Shown here: positions 1-11,522 of the stretch, one piece after another
Layout of the letters: each line of letters starts with the position of its first letter
How positions within the stretch are numbered: the first letter of the stretch is position 1
NCBI RefSeq assembly: GCF_026183675.1
Contig: NZ_JAPIVK010000007.1
Location: 38,335-102,334, forward strand
DNA from: Microbulbifer halophilus
GTDB taxonomy: Bacteria > Pseudomonadota > Gammaproteobacteria > Pseudomonadales > Cellvibrionaceae
Reading direction: 5' to 3'
DNA: 64,000 nucleotides
The notes under the pieces: generated by a model
The model's database searches: none
What the model saw: the letters and a program-made list of their open reading frames with translations, nothing else
Told to the model about the DNA's origin: nothing
Translations under genes and position numbers: made by a program

Positions 1-2
1 CT

Positions 3-2597
3 GCGGTGGAAGGCGTCGCCGAAGTGGCTTCCATCGGCGGCTTCGAGAAGGAATACCAGGTGCAGATAGACCCGCACCGGCTGGCCGCTTTCGATATTCC
101 CCTCGCCAAAGTGGTCGAGGCCATCCGCCGCAGCAATGACGACACCGGCGGGCGGCTGCTGGAAATTGCCGGCCACGAACACATGGTGCGCGGCCGCGGT
201 TATATCCAGAGCACCGCCGACCTGGAGCAGGTGGTGATCGGCACCGACGCGGAGCGGGTGCCGGTGACCCTGTCGCAGGTGGCGGAGATCCAGTTGGGCC
301 CGGCCATGCAGCGCGGCCTCGCGGAACTGGATGGCGAGGGGCAGACAGTGGGCGGCATCGTGGTGATGCGCTACGGCGAAAATGCCCTCAAGGTGATCGA
401 GCGGGTCAAGCGGCGTATCGACGAAGTGAAGGCCGGCCTGCCGGAAGGTGTGGAACTGGTGACGACCTACGACCGCTCCGACCTGATCGGCCGCGCCATC
501 GACAATCTCAGGCAAACGCTGATCGAGGAGATGCTCGTGGTGGCGGCGGTGATCGCGCTCTTCCTGTTGCACGCGCGCTCGGCGCTGGTGGCGGTGATCA
601 CCCTGCCGGTCGCGGTACTGCTGGCCTTTATCCCGCTGTCACTGCAGGGGCTGACCGCGAACATCATGTCCCTCGGCGGTATCGCAGTGGCGATCGGGGC
701 CATGGTGGACGCGGCGGTGGTGATGGTGGACAACATTCATAAAAAGCTCGCCGCAGGCGCTCACAAAAAACCGGCCGCGGGCGGGCGCGAGCGGCGGCAA
801 CTGATCGTGGAGGCGATGCAGGAAGTCGGCCCCAGTATTTTCTTCTCGCTGGTGATCATCACCGTCTCCTTCCTGCCAGTGTTCGCCCTGGAAGCCACCG
901 AGGGCCGGCTGTTCAAACCGCTGGCGTGGACCAAGACCTACAGCATGGCCTTCGCAGCGCTGTTGGCCATCACGCTGATTCCGGCGCTGGCGGTGCTGTT
1001 GATCCGCGGCCGCATCCGCGCCGGGGAAAACCCGTTTGTGCGCGCGCTGACAGGCGTACTGCTACCGGCCATCCGCTTCTGCATCCATTACCGCAAGGCA
1101 GTCGCGGCAACATCGCTGTTGTTCCTGATCCTTGTCGTCTTCCCGACGCGGCAGTTGGGCTCGGAATTTATGCCGCCGCTGAATGAGGGCAGCATCCTCT
1201 ACATGCCCACGGCGCCACCCGGTATGTCCATCACCGAGGCCGGCAAGGTGCTGCAACAGATGGACGCAGAGCTGAAAAGCTTCCCCGAGGTGGAGCGCGT
1301 GTTCGGCAAGATCGGCCGCTCCACCAGCGCCACCGACCCGGCGCCGCTGTCCATGGTGGAAACCGTGGTCACCCTGAAGCCGGAAAGCGAATGGCGCCCG
1401 GGGGTGAGCTGGGACGACCTGCTGGCGGAGATGGATGAAAAACTGCGCTATCCCGGTATGCCCAATATCTGGTGGATGCCGATCCAGACACGCACGGAAA
1501 TGCTCGCCACCGGTATCCGCAGCCAGTTGGGTATCAAAGTATTCGGCGACAGCCTGGATGATATCGAGCAGACCGCCGTGGCCATCGAACAGGCGCTGCA
1601 GGCCGATCGGCGCACCGCCGGGGAAACCCGCAGCGCCTTCGCCGAGCGCCTGACCGGCGGCTATTTCCTGGATTTCGATATCGATCGCGCGCGCGCCGCC
1701 CGCTACGGCCTCAATATCCAGGATGTCGAGGATGTGATCGCGGCCGCCGCCGGCGGCCTGGCCGCCACGCAGACGGTAGAGGGCCGCGAGCGCTACGATG
1801 TGCTGTTGCGTTACGCCCGCGACTACCGCGATACCTCGGAACAGTTGCGACAGATTCTGGTTCCCGCCGCCGACGGCACCCAGGTGCCCCTGAGCCAGTT
1901 GGCGACACTGGAATACCGCACCGGCGCGCCCATGATCCGCAACGAGGGCGGGCAACTTGTCGGGCTGGTGTTTGTGGACCTGAAGGGCGAACTGGGGGTG
2001 GCCGATTACGTGGCGCGCGCCAAAGAGGTGGTGGCCGAGCAGGTGGAACTGGTGCCCGGCCAGCGCATCGCCTGGGCCGGCCAGTACCAGTACCTGGAGC
2101 GCGCCAAGGCGCGCCTGCAGTGGCTGGTGCCGCTGACCTTACTGGCCGTATGCCTGCTGCTCTACCTGCACCGGGGACGGCTGGCGGACACCCTGTTCGT
2201 ACTCTCCGCCATACCCATGGCGCTGATCGGCGCCTTCTGGCTGCTGTACCTGCTGGACTACAAGCTCAGTGTTGCCGTATGGGTGGGGATGATCGCCATG
2301 GCCGGGCTGGCAGCGGAGATGGGACTGTTGATGCTGCACTACCTGTCGGCATCAGACCCGCGGCGGAAGGATTTTCCGCAAGCCGTGGCACAGGCAGCGG
2401 CGGGCCGTATCCGCCCGATGCTGATGACCAGCCTCACGCTGCTGATTTCGCTGGTGCCGGTGATGCTGGGCGGCGGTACCGGCAGCGATGTGATGAAACG
2501 CATCGCCGCGCCCATGGTCGGCGGCACCCTGAGTGCACTGGTATTTGTGTTGCTGGCGATGCCGGCACTCTATGTGCTCTGGAAAGAGCGTCGCTGA
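3..2597 (+). CDS. cusA: CusA-like heavy-metal efflux RND pump (5' end cut by window edge)
   Basis: Inner-membrane proton-driven pump of the heavy-metal RND family, which exports Cu(I)/Ag(I) with a periplasmic adaptor and an outer-membrane channel. About 864 residues are visible of a usual ~1040; the frame is open to the left edge, so the true start lies outside. The membrane motif MVDAAVVMVDN (about residues 233-243 of the visible part) is the CusA-type proton-relay sequence, unlike the CzcA type at 7.4-10.5 kb. The EMLATG run near visible residue 498 matches the periplasmic methionine region that binds Cu/Ag in CusA. The adaptor and channel genes are presumably upstream. Substrate assignment is inferred from these motifs. 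Confidence 0.93.
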   Translation, partial: AVEGVAEVASIGGFEKEYQVQIDPHRLAAFDIPLAKVVEAIRRSNDDTGGRLLEIAGHEHMVRGRGYIQSTADLEQVVIGTDAERVPVTLSQVAEIQLGPAMQRGLAELDGEGQTVGGIVVMRYGENALKVIERVKRRIDEVKAGLPEGVELVTTYDRSDLIGRAIDNLRQTLIEEMLVVAAVIALFLLHARSALVAVITLPVAVLLAFIPLSLQGLTANIMSLGGIAVAIGAMVDAAVVMVDNIHKKLAAGAHKKPAAGGRERRQLIVEAMQEVGPSIFFSLVIITVSFLPVFALEATEGRLFKPLAWTKTYSMAFAALLAITLIPALAVLLIRGRIRAGENPFVRALTGVLLPAIRFCIHYRKAVAATSLLFLILVVFPTRQLGSEFMPPLNEGSILYMPTAPPGMSITEAGKVLQQMDAELKSFPEVERVFGKIGRSTSATDPAPLSMVETVVTLKPESEWRPGVSWDDLLAEMDEKLRYPGMPNIWWMPIQTRTEMLATGIRSQLGIKVFGDSLDDIEQTAVAIEQALQADRRTAGETRSAFAERLTGGYFLDFDIDRARAARYGLNIQDVEDVIAAAAGGLAATQTVEGRERYDVLLRYARDYRDTSEQLRQILVPAADGTQVPLSQLATLEYRTGAPMIRNEGGQLVGLVFVDLKGELGVADYVARAKEVVAEQVELVPGQRIAWAGQYQYLERAKARLQWLVPLTLLAVCLLLYLHRGRLADTLFVLSAIPMALIGAFWLLYLLDYKLSVAVWVGMIAMAGLAAEMGLLMLHYLSASDPRRKDFPQAVAQAAAGRIRPMLMTSLTLLISLVPVMLGGGTGSDVMKRIAAPMVGGTLSALVFVLLAMPALYVLWKERR

Positions 2598-2744
2598 ATT
2601 CTCGCGCACAGCCGATGGGCGGGTTTGGCACCGCCCATCCCGCACCAGCCGCCGGTCAACGGGTGTGCGCCACGGGGAAATTGCTGGGAAAATACCGACC
2701 GCTCCGCCACCGCAAATTCAAACCGGACAGGTAAATAGGTAAAC

Positions 2745-3077
2745 ATGCTGATCATCAAAACCACCGCGCTTTTTATCATTACCGCCGTAGCGGAAATCCT
2801 CGGCTGTTTCCTGCCCTACCTGTGGCTGCGCAAGAACGGCTCCGCCTGGCTGCTGCTGCCGGGCGCCCTGAGCCTGGTCGCATTCGTGTGGCTGCTGAGC
2901 CTGCACCCCGCCGCCAGCGGGCGGGTCTACGCGGCCTATGGCGGTGTCTATGTGGCAACCGCGCTTTTCTGGCTGCGCTATGTGGAAGGTGTGGAGCTGT
3001 CCACGCACGACTGGGTCGGTGCGGCCGTGGCGCTATGCGGAATGGCGATCATGGTTTCCGGCTGGAAATATTCGTGA
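2745..3077 (+). CDS. ynfA: YnfA/UPF0060 family small membrane protein
   Basis: A 110-residue, very hydrophobic protein with about four membrane segments, matching the UPF0060/YnfA family in length and in features such as [13 protein letters not shown] near the N-terminus and the AYGGVYV stretch in the third segment. YnfA proteins have been described as small-multidrug-resistance-like exporters; the substrate here is unknown. The ATG follows an AGGTAAATAGGTAAAC leader. It lies 147 bp after the CusA-like gene on the same strand and may be read from the same transcript. Confidence 0.9.
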   Translation: MLIIKTTALFIITAVAEILGCFLPYLWLRKNGSAWLLLPGALSLVAFVWLLSLHPAASGRVYAAYGGVYVATALFWLRYVEGVELSTHDWVGAAVALCGMAIMVSGWKYS

Positions 3078-3287
3078 CTCAAGTTTCCGAACCCGGAATG
3101 CTTTTCGATGCCACTACCACTAACCGGGGCGAGAGAGACTCCTTCGCCTGAAGATGGGAATACCCGCCAGGCGCACGGATCAGTCACCGTTGCCGGGGTG
3201 CGAATGCCAATAGAGCTTTTGATTCCGGCGGCAATAGCCTGTCAGTTGGATTGATCGGTTCAGCGCCGGGAGGTAAGGCGATCTCAC

Positions 3288-3306
3288 TATCTACACTTGG
3301 GGTGTA
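3288..3306 (+). promoter_or_regulatory. Candidate bufferin regulatory block 1 (TATCTACACT plus inverted repeat)
   Basis: The ten-base block TATCTACACT (3288-3297) is found again at 6486-6495, in both cases 110-120 bp upstream of a bufA-type start codon. Here it overlaps a perfect inverted repeat, TACAC and GTGTA separated by five bases (3292-3306). Sharing by two paralogous leaders suggests a common promoter or operator; bufferin operons are known to be controlled by ECF sigma factors in other bacteria. No experimental signal can be read from sequence alone. Confidence 0.35.
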
Positions 3307-3407
3307 ACAGATCGCACCTTTGCGGCAACGAAACCACCGTAAGCGGCCGATACGCCAACCGGATCGGTTAGCGATCCATCCCTCCTACATTGAACAGGAG
3401 TTCCATC

Positions 3408-3476
3408 ATGAATCGCAAACTCACCTCCCCCACCGGCAAGGGCCAACTGAAACCCTTCAAGGAAAAAAGCGCCTGA
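3408..3476 (+). pseudogene. 22-codon remnant of a bufA (DUF2282) gene
   Basis: A tiny open frame whose start region (AGGAGTTCCATC before ATG, then MNRK) resembles that of the intact bufA at 6594. Its last 17 residues, TSPTGKGQLKPFKEKSA, match the extreme C-terminus of that protein ([17 protein letters not shown], 12 of 17 identical). Signal peptide and the whole cysteine-bearing core are missing, so it looks like an in-frame internal deletion. It sits 21 bp before bufB, where bufA normally stands. It might still be translated as a leader for bufB; coding function is doubtful. Confidence 0.7.
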
Positions 3477-3497
3477 GTCGGGCGGGAGCGCCATACA

Positions 3498-4391
3498 ATG
3501 ACAGCGGATGATTCCCGTGGCGCTCCCCCCGGCGCGGCCGGCACTCGGTTGCCGTCCCGCGCCGGCGTGGGGCTGAAGCCACAACACTTCACCGGTATCG
3601 TGGAATCGGCGCCGGATATCGGTTTCTTCGAGATACACGCGGAGAACTATTTCGTCGCCGGCGGCCCCTTTCACCACTATCTGGGCCGTATCCGGGAAGA
3701 CTATCCGCTGTCCGTTCACGGTGTGGGCCTGTCCCTCGGTGGCAAGGAACCGCCGGACCCGGCGCACCTGAAGGCACTGCGCACACTGCTGGATCGCTAC
3801 CAGCCGCATTCCTTTTCCGAACACCTGGCCTGGTCCGGCCACGGCGGCACCTTTGTCAACGATCTGCTGCCACTGGTGTACACCGGAGCCGCGCTCACCC
3901 GCGTGTGTGAACATATCGAACAGGTGCAGGACTTCCTCGGCCGCCGCATGCTGCTGGAAAACCCCGCCACCTATGTGGAGTTCGAGCAGTCCGACTACTG
4001 CGAGACGGACTTTATCGGCGAGCTGGTGCGGCGCAGCGGCTGCGGCCTGCTGCTGGACGTGAACAATGTCTACGTCTCCTGTATCAACCACCACCGGGAT
4101 GCCCGCTCCTACATGGCGGCCCTGCCGCTGGATTCGGTGGGTGAAATCCACCTGGCCGGCTTTTCCCGCGACCGCGACGCCGCCGGCGCACCATTGCTGA
4201 TCGACAACCACGGCAGCCGGGTGGACCGGGCGGTATGGCAGCTTTATGCCGAGTTGCTGGAACGGACCGGCCGCCTGCCCACGCTGATCGAGTGGGACAA
4301 CGACGTGCCCGGGCTGGACACCCTGCTCGCCGAGGCGCAGCGCGCGGAAGCGCTGCTTCAATCACTGCCGGAGCCATCCAATGAAAGCTGA
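3498..4391 (+). CDS. bufB: BufB-like DUF692 multinuclear non-heme iron oxidase
   Basis: A 297-residue member of the DUF692/MNIO family, the TIM-barrel iron enzymes that modify cysteines of small peptides; BufB homologues act on DUF2282 bufferins used to sequester copper. Metal-ligand type motifs are visible: HAEN (47-50), VHG (73-75), SEH (107-109), ENP (154-156), DVNNV (187-191), EIHLAGF (216-222), DNHG (236-239) and EWD (265-267). Length is normal. The ATG follows GGGCGGGAG. It overlaps bufC by 11 bp, indicating translational coupling. Its expected substrate gene directly upstream is only a remnant; the intact bufA lies 2.2 kb downstream. Confidence 0.93.
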   Translation: MTADDSRGAPPGAAGTRLPSRAGVGLKPQHFTGIVESAPDIGFFEIHAENYFVAGGPFHHYLGRIREDYPLSVHGVGLSLGGKEPPDPAHLKALRTLLDRYQPHSFSEHLAWSGHGGTFVNDLLPLVYTGAALTRVCEHIEQVQDFLGRRMLLENPATYVEFEQSDYCETDFIGELVRRSGCGLLLDVNNVYVSCINHHRDARSYMAALPLDSVGEIHLAGFSRDRDAAGAPLLIDNHGSRVDRAVWQLYAELLERTGRLPTLIEWDNDVPGLDTLLAEAQRAEALLQSLPEPSNES

Positions 4392-5148
4392 AACCGGGTG
4401 GGCCGAATGGACCACCGCGCTGCTGGACCCGGACCAGCCCACTCCCGCCGGGCTGAGAGCCTGGAACGGCTCCGATCCGGCGCATCGCTTCGCGGTCTAC
4501 CGCAACAACGTCACCGTGTCGCTGATAGAGGCACTCGCGTCCGCATTCCCGGTCACACAGCAACTGGCGGGCGAGGCGCTCTTTCGCGGCATGGCGCGCG
4601 AATTTGTCCGCGCCGCACCGCCGCGCAGCCCGCTGCTGGCGGAATACGGCGCTGATTTTCCGGCGTTCCTGGCAGATTTCCCTCCGGCGGAGGCACAACC
4701 GTGGCTGGCGGATACCGCGCGGCTGGAGCTGGCCTGTACCCGCGCCTACCACGCGACAGACGCGGAACCGGTGGCCCCGGAGAAAATACAGGCATTGCTG
4801 GAGGACACCGATGCCCTGCCGGCCAGCCGCTTCTCTCTGCACCCGTCACTGCATACACTGCAATCTCCCTGGGCCGTCGCCTCCCTATGGGCGACCTATC
4901 AGAACGCCGGCGATCTGGATGGCGTGGACGTGGCCCGCGCGGAAAACACCTGGATACTCCGCAGCGGCCTGCAGGTGGCGGTGCTCAGAATGCGCGCCGG
5001 CGACTGCCACTTCGCCGATGCCCTGCAGCGCCGTGCCACCTTTGCCGAAGCCGCGGAGCGGGCCCTGCAATCGGACCCGGAATTCGATCTCTCCGCCTGC
5101 CTGGCCGTGCTGCTGCGCGAGCAGATGATCACCGCCGTCGAACAATAA
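4381..5148 (+). CDS. bufC: BufC-like DUF2063 partner protein
   Basis: A 255-residue protein with the DUF2063 N-terminal domain ([12 protein letters not shown] near residue 37, then a helical [17 protein letters not shown] region). In characterised MNIO systems (BufBC, MbnBC) this partner recognises the precursor peptide and helps the oxidase. Its start lies inside the end of bufB, an 11-bp overlap. It is followed after 17 bp by a DoxX gene. Function is inferred from family and operon; the protein is presumably cytoplasmic since no signal peptide is visible. Confidence 0.9.
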   Translation: MKAETGWAEWTTALLDPDQPTPAGLRAWNGSDPAHRFAVYRNNVTVSLIEALASAFPVTQQLAGEALFRGMAREFVRAAPPRSPLLAEYGADFPAFLADFPPAEAQPWLADTARLELACTRAYHATDAEPVAPEKIQALLEDTDALPASRFSLHPSLHTLQSPWAVASLWATYQNAGDLDGVDVARAENTWILRSGLQVAVLRMRAGDCHFADALQRRATFAEAAERALQSDPEFDLSACLAVLLREQMITAVEQ

Positions 5149-5165
5149 CCCGAGGAACCCGATCC

Positions 5166-5672
5166 ATGACCGTTTTCCAATCCCTGTGTCGATTCGCCGA
5201 AGGCGTCAACGGCCGGCTGAGCCGCATCCCCTACAGTCTGACTGCCCTGCTGGGCCGCCTCGCCATTGCCGGCGTTTTCTGGAAATCCGGGCAGACAAAG
5301 GTGGAGGGCCTGGCTGTCGACCTTTTCGAGGGCACTTTCCAGTTGGGCTGGCCGCAACTGTCCGGCTCGGCGGTGATGCTGTTTGAGGAGGAGTACCAGT
5401 TGCCGCTGATCTCTCCGGAACTGGGCGCAATACTGGCCGCCACCGCCGAACACCTGTTCCCGCTGATGCTGCTGTTCGGCCTGGGCACGCGCTTTGCGGC
5501 ACTGGCGCTGCTGGTGATGACGGCCGTGATCCAGATCTTCGTCTACCCCGGCGCCTGGCCCACCCACGGCACCTGGGCGGCGGTACTTCTGATGTTGATG
5601 GCCATGGGGCCGGGGCGCATTTCCCTGGATGCCTGGTTCAAGCGGCGCTCGAGCGAAGGCGCGGGAAGGTAA
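5166..5672 (+). CDS. DoxX-family membrane protein
   Basis: A 168-residue integral membrane protein with about four hydrophobic segments and the DoxX-like features [15 protein letters not shown] near residue 37 and [12 protein letters not shown] in the third segment. DoxX proteins are common fourth members of bufB/bufC-type operons, probably in membrane redox or export steps, but their biochemistry is not settled. The ATG at 5166 was chosen because GAGGAACCC stands just before it and it fits the 17-bp gap after bufC; the frame is open further upstream, overlapping bufC in another frame. Confidence 0.9.
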   Translation: MTVFQSLCRFAEGVNGRLSRIPYSLTALLGRLAIAGVFWKSGQTKVEGLAVDLFEGTFQLGWPQLSGSAVMLFEEEYQLPLISPELGAILAATAEHLFPLMLLFGLGTRFAALALLVMTAVIQIFVYPGAWPTHGTWAAVLLMLMAMGPGRISLDAWFKRRSSEGAGR

Positions 5673-5675
5673 CTG

Positions 5676-6413
5676 TTGAATCGCGTTCTAAGTGTTCTCG
5701 GCAAATGGCTGGCGCGCTATCTCGAAAAGCCCCACCGCGCCCCCACCGCCGCAACGGCCACGCCCATCGAACAATTGCGCGCCTGCCTGCAGCCGGCTGA
5801 TGTGCTGCTGGTAGAGGGCAACACCCGCTTCAGCACCGCGATCAAGTACCTGACCCAGTCCACCTGGTCCCACGCCGCCCTCTATGTGGGCGGCGACGAG
5901 CGGGCGTGTTTTGTGGAGGTGGATACCGTGGACGGCGTACGCAGTGTCGGCCTGCAGAACTTTGCCGACATGCACACGCGTATCTGTCGGCCCTTCCGCC
6001 TCAGCGCGGAGGAGCGGCGGCAGGTGATCGATTACGCTAGAAAACGCATCAGCCACCAGTACGATATGCGCAATATTTTCGACCTGGCGCGCTACCTGCT
6101 GCCGACACCGCCGGTGCCCTCGCGCTACCGGCGGCGCATGATCGCGCTCGGCAGCGGCGATCCGTCGCGGGCCATCTGCTCCACGCTGATCGCCCAGGCG
6201 TTCCAGTCGATTCGCTACCCCATTCTTCCGGAAGTGGAACAGTTGCCGACACAAGATGAAAACATCCGCGAGCTGTTCCATATCCGCCACCACAGCCTGT
6301 TCACGCCGCGGGACTTCGATGTTTCGCCGTACTTCGCGGTGATCAAGCCCACCCTGGAGAGTGGTTTCGATTTTCACCGGATTGAGTGGCACGAGGCGTC
6401 GGGAAAAAGCTGA
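5676..6413 (+). CDS. YiiX/YebB-like permuted papain-fold cysteine hydrolase
   Basis: A 245-residue protein with the circularly permuted NlpC/P60 layout: an N-terminal PADVLLVEG and WSHAALYVGG block with the putative catalytic His66, followed by the nucleophile-type Cys168 in AICSTLIAQAF. Such enzymes cleave or transfer amide/ester bonds on peptidoglycan-like or lipid substrates. It starts with TTG three bases after the doxX stop, with GGAAGG as ribosome site, so it is part of the bufferin transcript. No signal peptide is obvious. A role in the copper system is only suggested by position. Confidence 0.82.
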   Translation: MNRVLSVLGKWLARYLEKPHRAPTAATATPIEQLRACLQPADVLLVEGNTRFSTAIKYLTQSTWSHAALYVGGDERACFVEVDTVDGVRSVGLQNFADMHTRICRPFRLSAEERRQVIDYARKRISHQYDMRNIFDLARYLLPTPPVPSRYRRRMIALGSGDPSRAICSTLIAQAFQSIRYPILPEVEQLPTQDENIRELFHIRHHSLFTPRDFDVSPYFAVIKPTLESGFDFHRIEWHEASGKS

Positions 6414-6485
6414 ATGTTCCCGACCCGCGGCGCGTCAATCGGCTTTCCGCTCGATAGCGGCGATGAATCTACAGAGCCGCCTCAG

Positions 6486-6505
6486 TATCTACACTATTAG
6501 ATGTA
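6486..6505 (+). promoter_or_regulatory. Candidate bufferin regulatory block 2
   Basis: Second copy of the block TATCTACACT (6486-6495), here followed by ATTAG and ATGTA, giving an imperfect version of the inverted repeat seen at 3292-3306. It lies about 100 bp upstream of the intact bufA ATG. The two copies suggest that the remnant and the intact bufA once had the same control. Whether it is an operator or an ECF-type promoter element cannot be decided here. Confidence 0.35.
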
Positions 6506-6593
6506 TCCGGGCCCCAGCTGCAGCGAAGTAATCTGAGCAGCTCGACTGAGTGGTCCCCAATGATTTCCCGTCAAACTGAATAGGAATGCCATC

Positions 6594-6929
6594 ATGAACA
6601 GAAACACGACATCCACCTCTCTGGCCCTCGCCCTGAGCAGCGCGGTAGCGATTGCCGCCGTATCGTCCTGCGCCCGCGACGAGGGCGAGAAAGAGATGGC
6701 AAAAGACATGAAAGACAAGGAGAACATGGAAAAATGCTACGGCATTGCCCTGAAGGGACAGAACGACTGCGCGGCCGGCCCCGGCACCAGTTGCGCGGGT
6801 ACCTCCACCAGGGATTACCAGGGCGATGCCTGGAAATACGTGCCTGAAGGCACTTGTGAGGAGACGCCGTCCCCCACTTCGCCCAGCGGCAAGGGGCAGC
6901 TCGAAGCGTTCGAAGAGAAGGATGCCTGA
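6594..6929 (+). CDS. bufA: Bufferin-like DUF2282 precursor peptide
   Basis: A 111-residue secreted protein of the DUF2282 family, the bufferin precursors whose modified cysteines bind copper in the periplasm. Residues 1-25 form a signal peptide; Cys26 in AVSSC could be a lipobox cysteine, which would make this a lipoprotein. The family core follows with Cys48 (EKCYG), Cys59 (NDC), Cys67 (TSC) and Cys88 (GTCEE). Between them lies a charged linker, [12 protein letters not shown]. It is the last gene of the cluster instead of the usual first position before bufB, suggesting duplication and loss of the original copy. Start supported by AGGAATGCCATC and by the parallel leader at 3400. Confidence 0.88.
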   Translation: MNRNTTSTSLALALSSAVAIAAVSSCARDEGEKEMAKDMKDKENMEKCYGIALKGQNDCAAGPGTSCAGTSTRDYQGDAWKYVPEGTCEETPSPTSPSGKGQLEAFEEKDA

Positions 6930-6950
6930 ACCTGGCAAAGAGGTAGCCCC

Positions 6951-7112
6951 TAGTGTGCCGTACGGGAAGTTCGCAAACAGTTCGCTGCGCCAAAACGCCC
7001 AGCTCTGCGTTGAGAAAGCTTGAAATAACGCTGCTATTCCAGCGCTTTCTCGCCTTGATCTGAGCGCTTTGGCTGTGCTCCTTTGTTCGCGAACTTCCCG
7101 CACGGCACACTA
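6951..7112. mobile_element. MITE-like element, first subtype
   Basis: A 162-bp non-coding element with near-perfect terminal inverted repeats: TAGTGTGCCGTACGGGAAG at the left and its complement at the right, 23 of 24 terminal bases pairing. TA dinucleotides mark both ends, as expected from a TA-target transposase (IS630/Tc1-mariner-like, an inference). The centre (AAGCTTGAA, CGCTGCTA, TCGCCTTG) resembles that of the adjacent element. It has no open frame of its own and abuts the next element, the two sharing the TA at 7111-7112. Confidence 0.75.
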
Positions 7113-7273
7113 GTGGTCCATGCGGTAAATTCTGTAACACTATCTCTTCGCCACAGGCCCCAGTGCTGCGTTAAAAAAGCTTGAATCAGCGCTGCTAGTC
7201 CTGCGCTTTTTCGCCTTGCCCTGGAACCTGTGGCTGTGAGCTAGAGTCACCGAACTTACCGCATGAACCACTA
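7111..7273 (+). mobile_element. MITE-like element, second subtype (copy A)
   Basis: A 163-bp element beginning TAGTGGTCCATGCGGTAAA and ending in the complement of that sequence. A second copy of exactly the same length lies in the opposite orientation at 38095-38257, which establishes it as a repeated mobile unit. Ends are TA. The inner core is shared with the element at 6951-7112, so the two are subtypes of one family. No transposase is encoded, so it must be mobilised in trans. Confidence 0.85.
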
Positions 7274-7391
7274 GACTCGGCCAAGGGGCGAAGCGACGCC
7301 CCCATCTTTCGGCCCTTTGATGGGCAGGCTCCGGTTTTGCCCATCTTACAAAAACGGTGAATCGCAGTAAGGAAACGGGAACTGCTGGACT

Positions 7392-10541
<3,150 letters not shown>

Positions 10542-11522
10542 TCAGTGAGCGTGGGATGCGCCGGATTTTTCGAGATGGGCCTTGATCAGGTAGCTGTTGG
10601 CGGTGACATAGCGCTCGCCGGCCTTGAGGCCGCCGAGCACTTCGGTGACGCGGCCATCCGAGCGGCCCAGTTTCAGCGGGCGCGCCTGGTAGCTGTCGTC
10701 CTTCTGCACAAACACCACCTGTCGCCCGCCCCGCGGCTGCAGCGCGCGGTTCTCCACTACCAGCGGTACTTTCACCCGCTCCACCAGTACCCGGCCCTCC
10801 AGCATCAGGTCCGCGGGCCAGCCCAGCTCGCGGTTGTCGATGGATGCGCGCGCCAGCTTGAACGGCTGCCCGCCGGAGGCCGGTACCAGGTTGCCGATTT
10901 CCGCTTGCAACTGCCGGTCGCCATTGCTCAGCGTCACCTGCTGGCCGCGCTCTATCTGCGGCTGCTGGCCGGGAAAGACCCGCAATTCCACCCAGAGGCG
11001 GTCGTAGTTGGCAATGGTGAAAAGTTCACGCTCGCCACTGTATTCGCCGCGACTGGCCCGCTTGTCGATCACCTGGCCGGCGATGGGCGCGGTGATCGCG
11101 TAGACCTGCAGGCTGTCGTTGGATTCGATCTTCGCCAGCGTCTGTCCCTTGCGCACCCGATCGCCGATTTCCACCGCGACGGACACGATGGAGCCGGGAA
11201 AACGCGCGTGCACATGGCTGAGATTGCCGTGGGCCAGCGCAGTCTTGCCGTACAGGGTGATCGTGCGGCGTATTTCCCCCGGGCCGGCGACGGCGGTTTC
11301 GATGCCGGCCCTGTCGGCCATGGCGCTATCGATATTGACGTGGTTCTCGCCGCGGCCGGCGTGATCGCCGGAGGCGAATGCCGGGTTCGACAAGGCGGCG
11401 ATAAAGCACACAAGCAACAGTGCGAGACTACTGCGGGCAGCCATGAGCCGCGCCGACAGGCGCACCCCACGAAACCCAGGCTGTTTTTCTGTATTCATCA
11501 TCAAATCGGTATCTCTTTTCAT
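10542..11522 (-). CDS. czcB: CzcB-like RND periplasmic adaptor
   Basis: Membrane-fusion (HlyD-type) subunit linking the RND pump to the outer-membrane channel. A hydrophobic signal segment (SSLALLLVCFIAAL) is followed by a His-rich mature start and by the barrel-sandwich and beta-barrel regions typical of the family. I place the start at the ATG overlapping the czcC stop (ATGA, 11519-11522), giving 326 residues; a second ATG pair at 11501 is an alternative. The frame is open upstream, but that part lies inside czcC and is not protein-like. The last residues, KSGASHAH, add two histidines at the C-terminus. Confidence 0.9.
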   Translation of the reverse strand: MKRDTDLMMNTEKQPGFRGVRLSARLMAARSSLALLLVCFIAALSNPAFASGDHAGRGENHVNIDSAMADRAGIETAVAGPGEIRRTITLYGKTALAHGNLSHVHARFPGSIVSVAVEIGDRVRKGQTLAKIESNDSLQVYAITAPIAGQVIDKRASRGEYSGERELFTIANYDRLWVELRVFPGQQPQIERGQQVTLSNGDRQLQAEIGNLVPASGGQPFKLARASIDNRELGWPADLMLEGRVLVERVKVPLVVENRALQPRGGRQVVFVQKDDSYQARPLKLGRSDGRVTEVLGGLKAGERYVTANSYLIKAHLEKSGASHAH

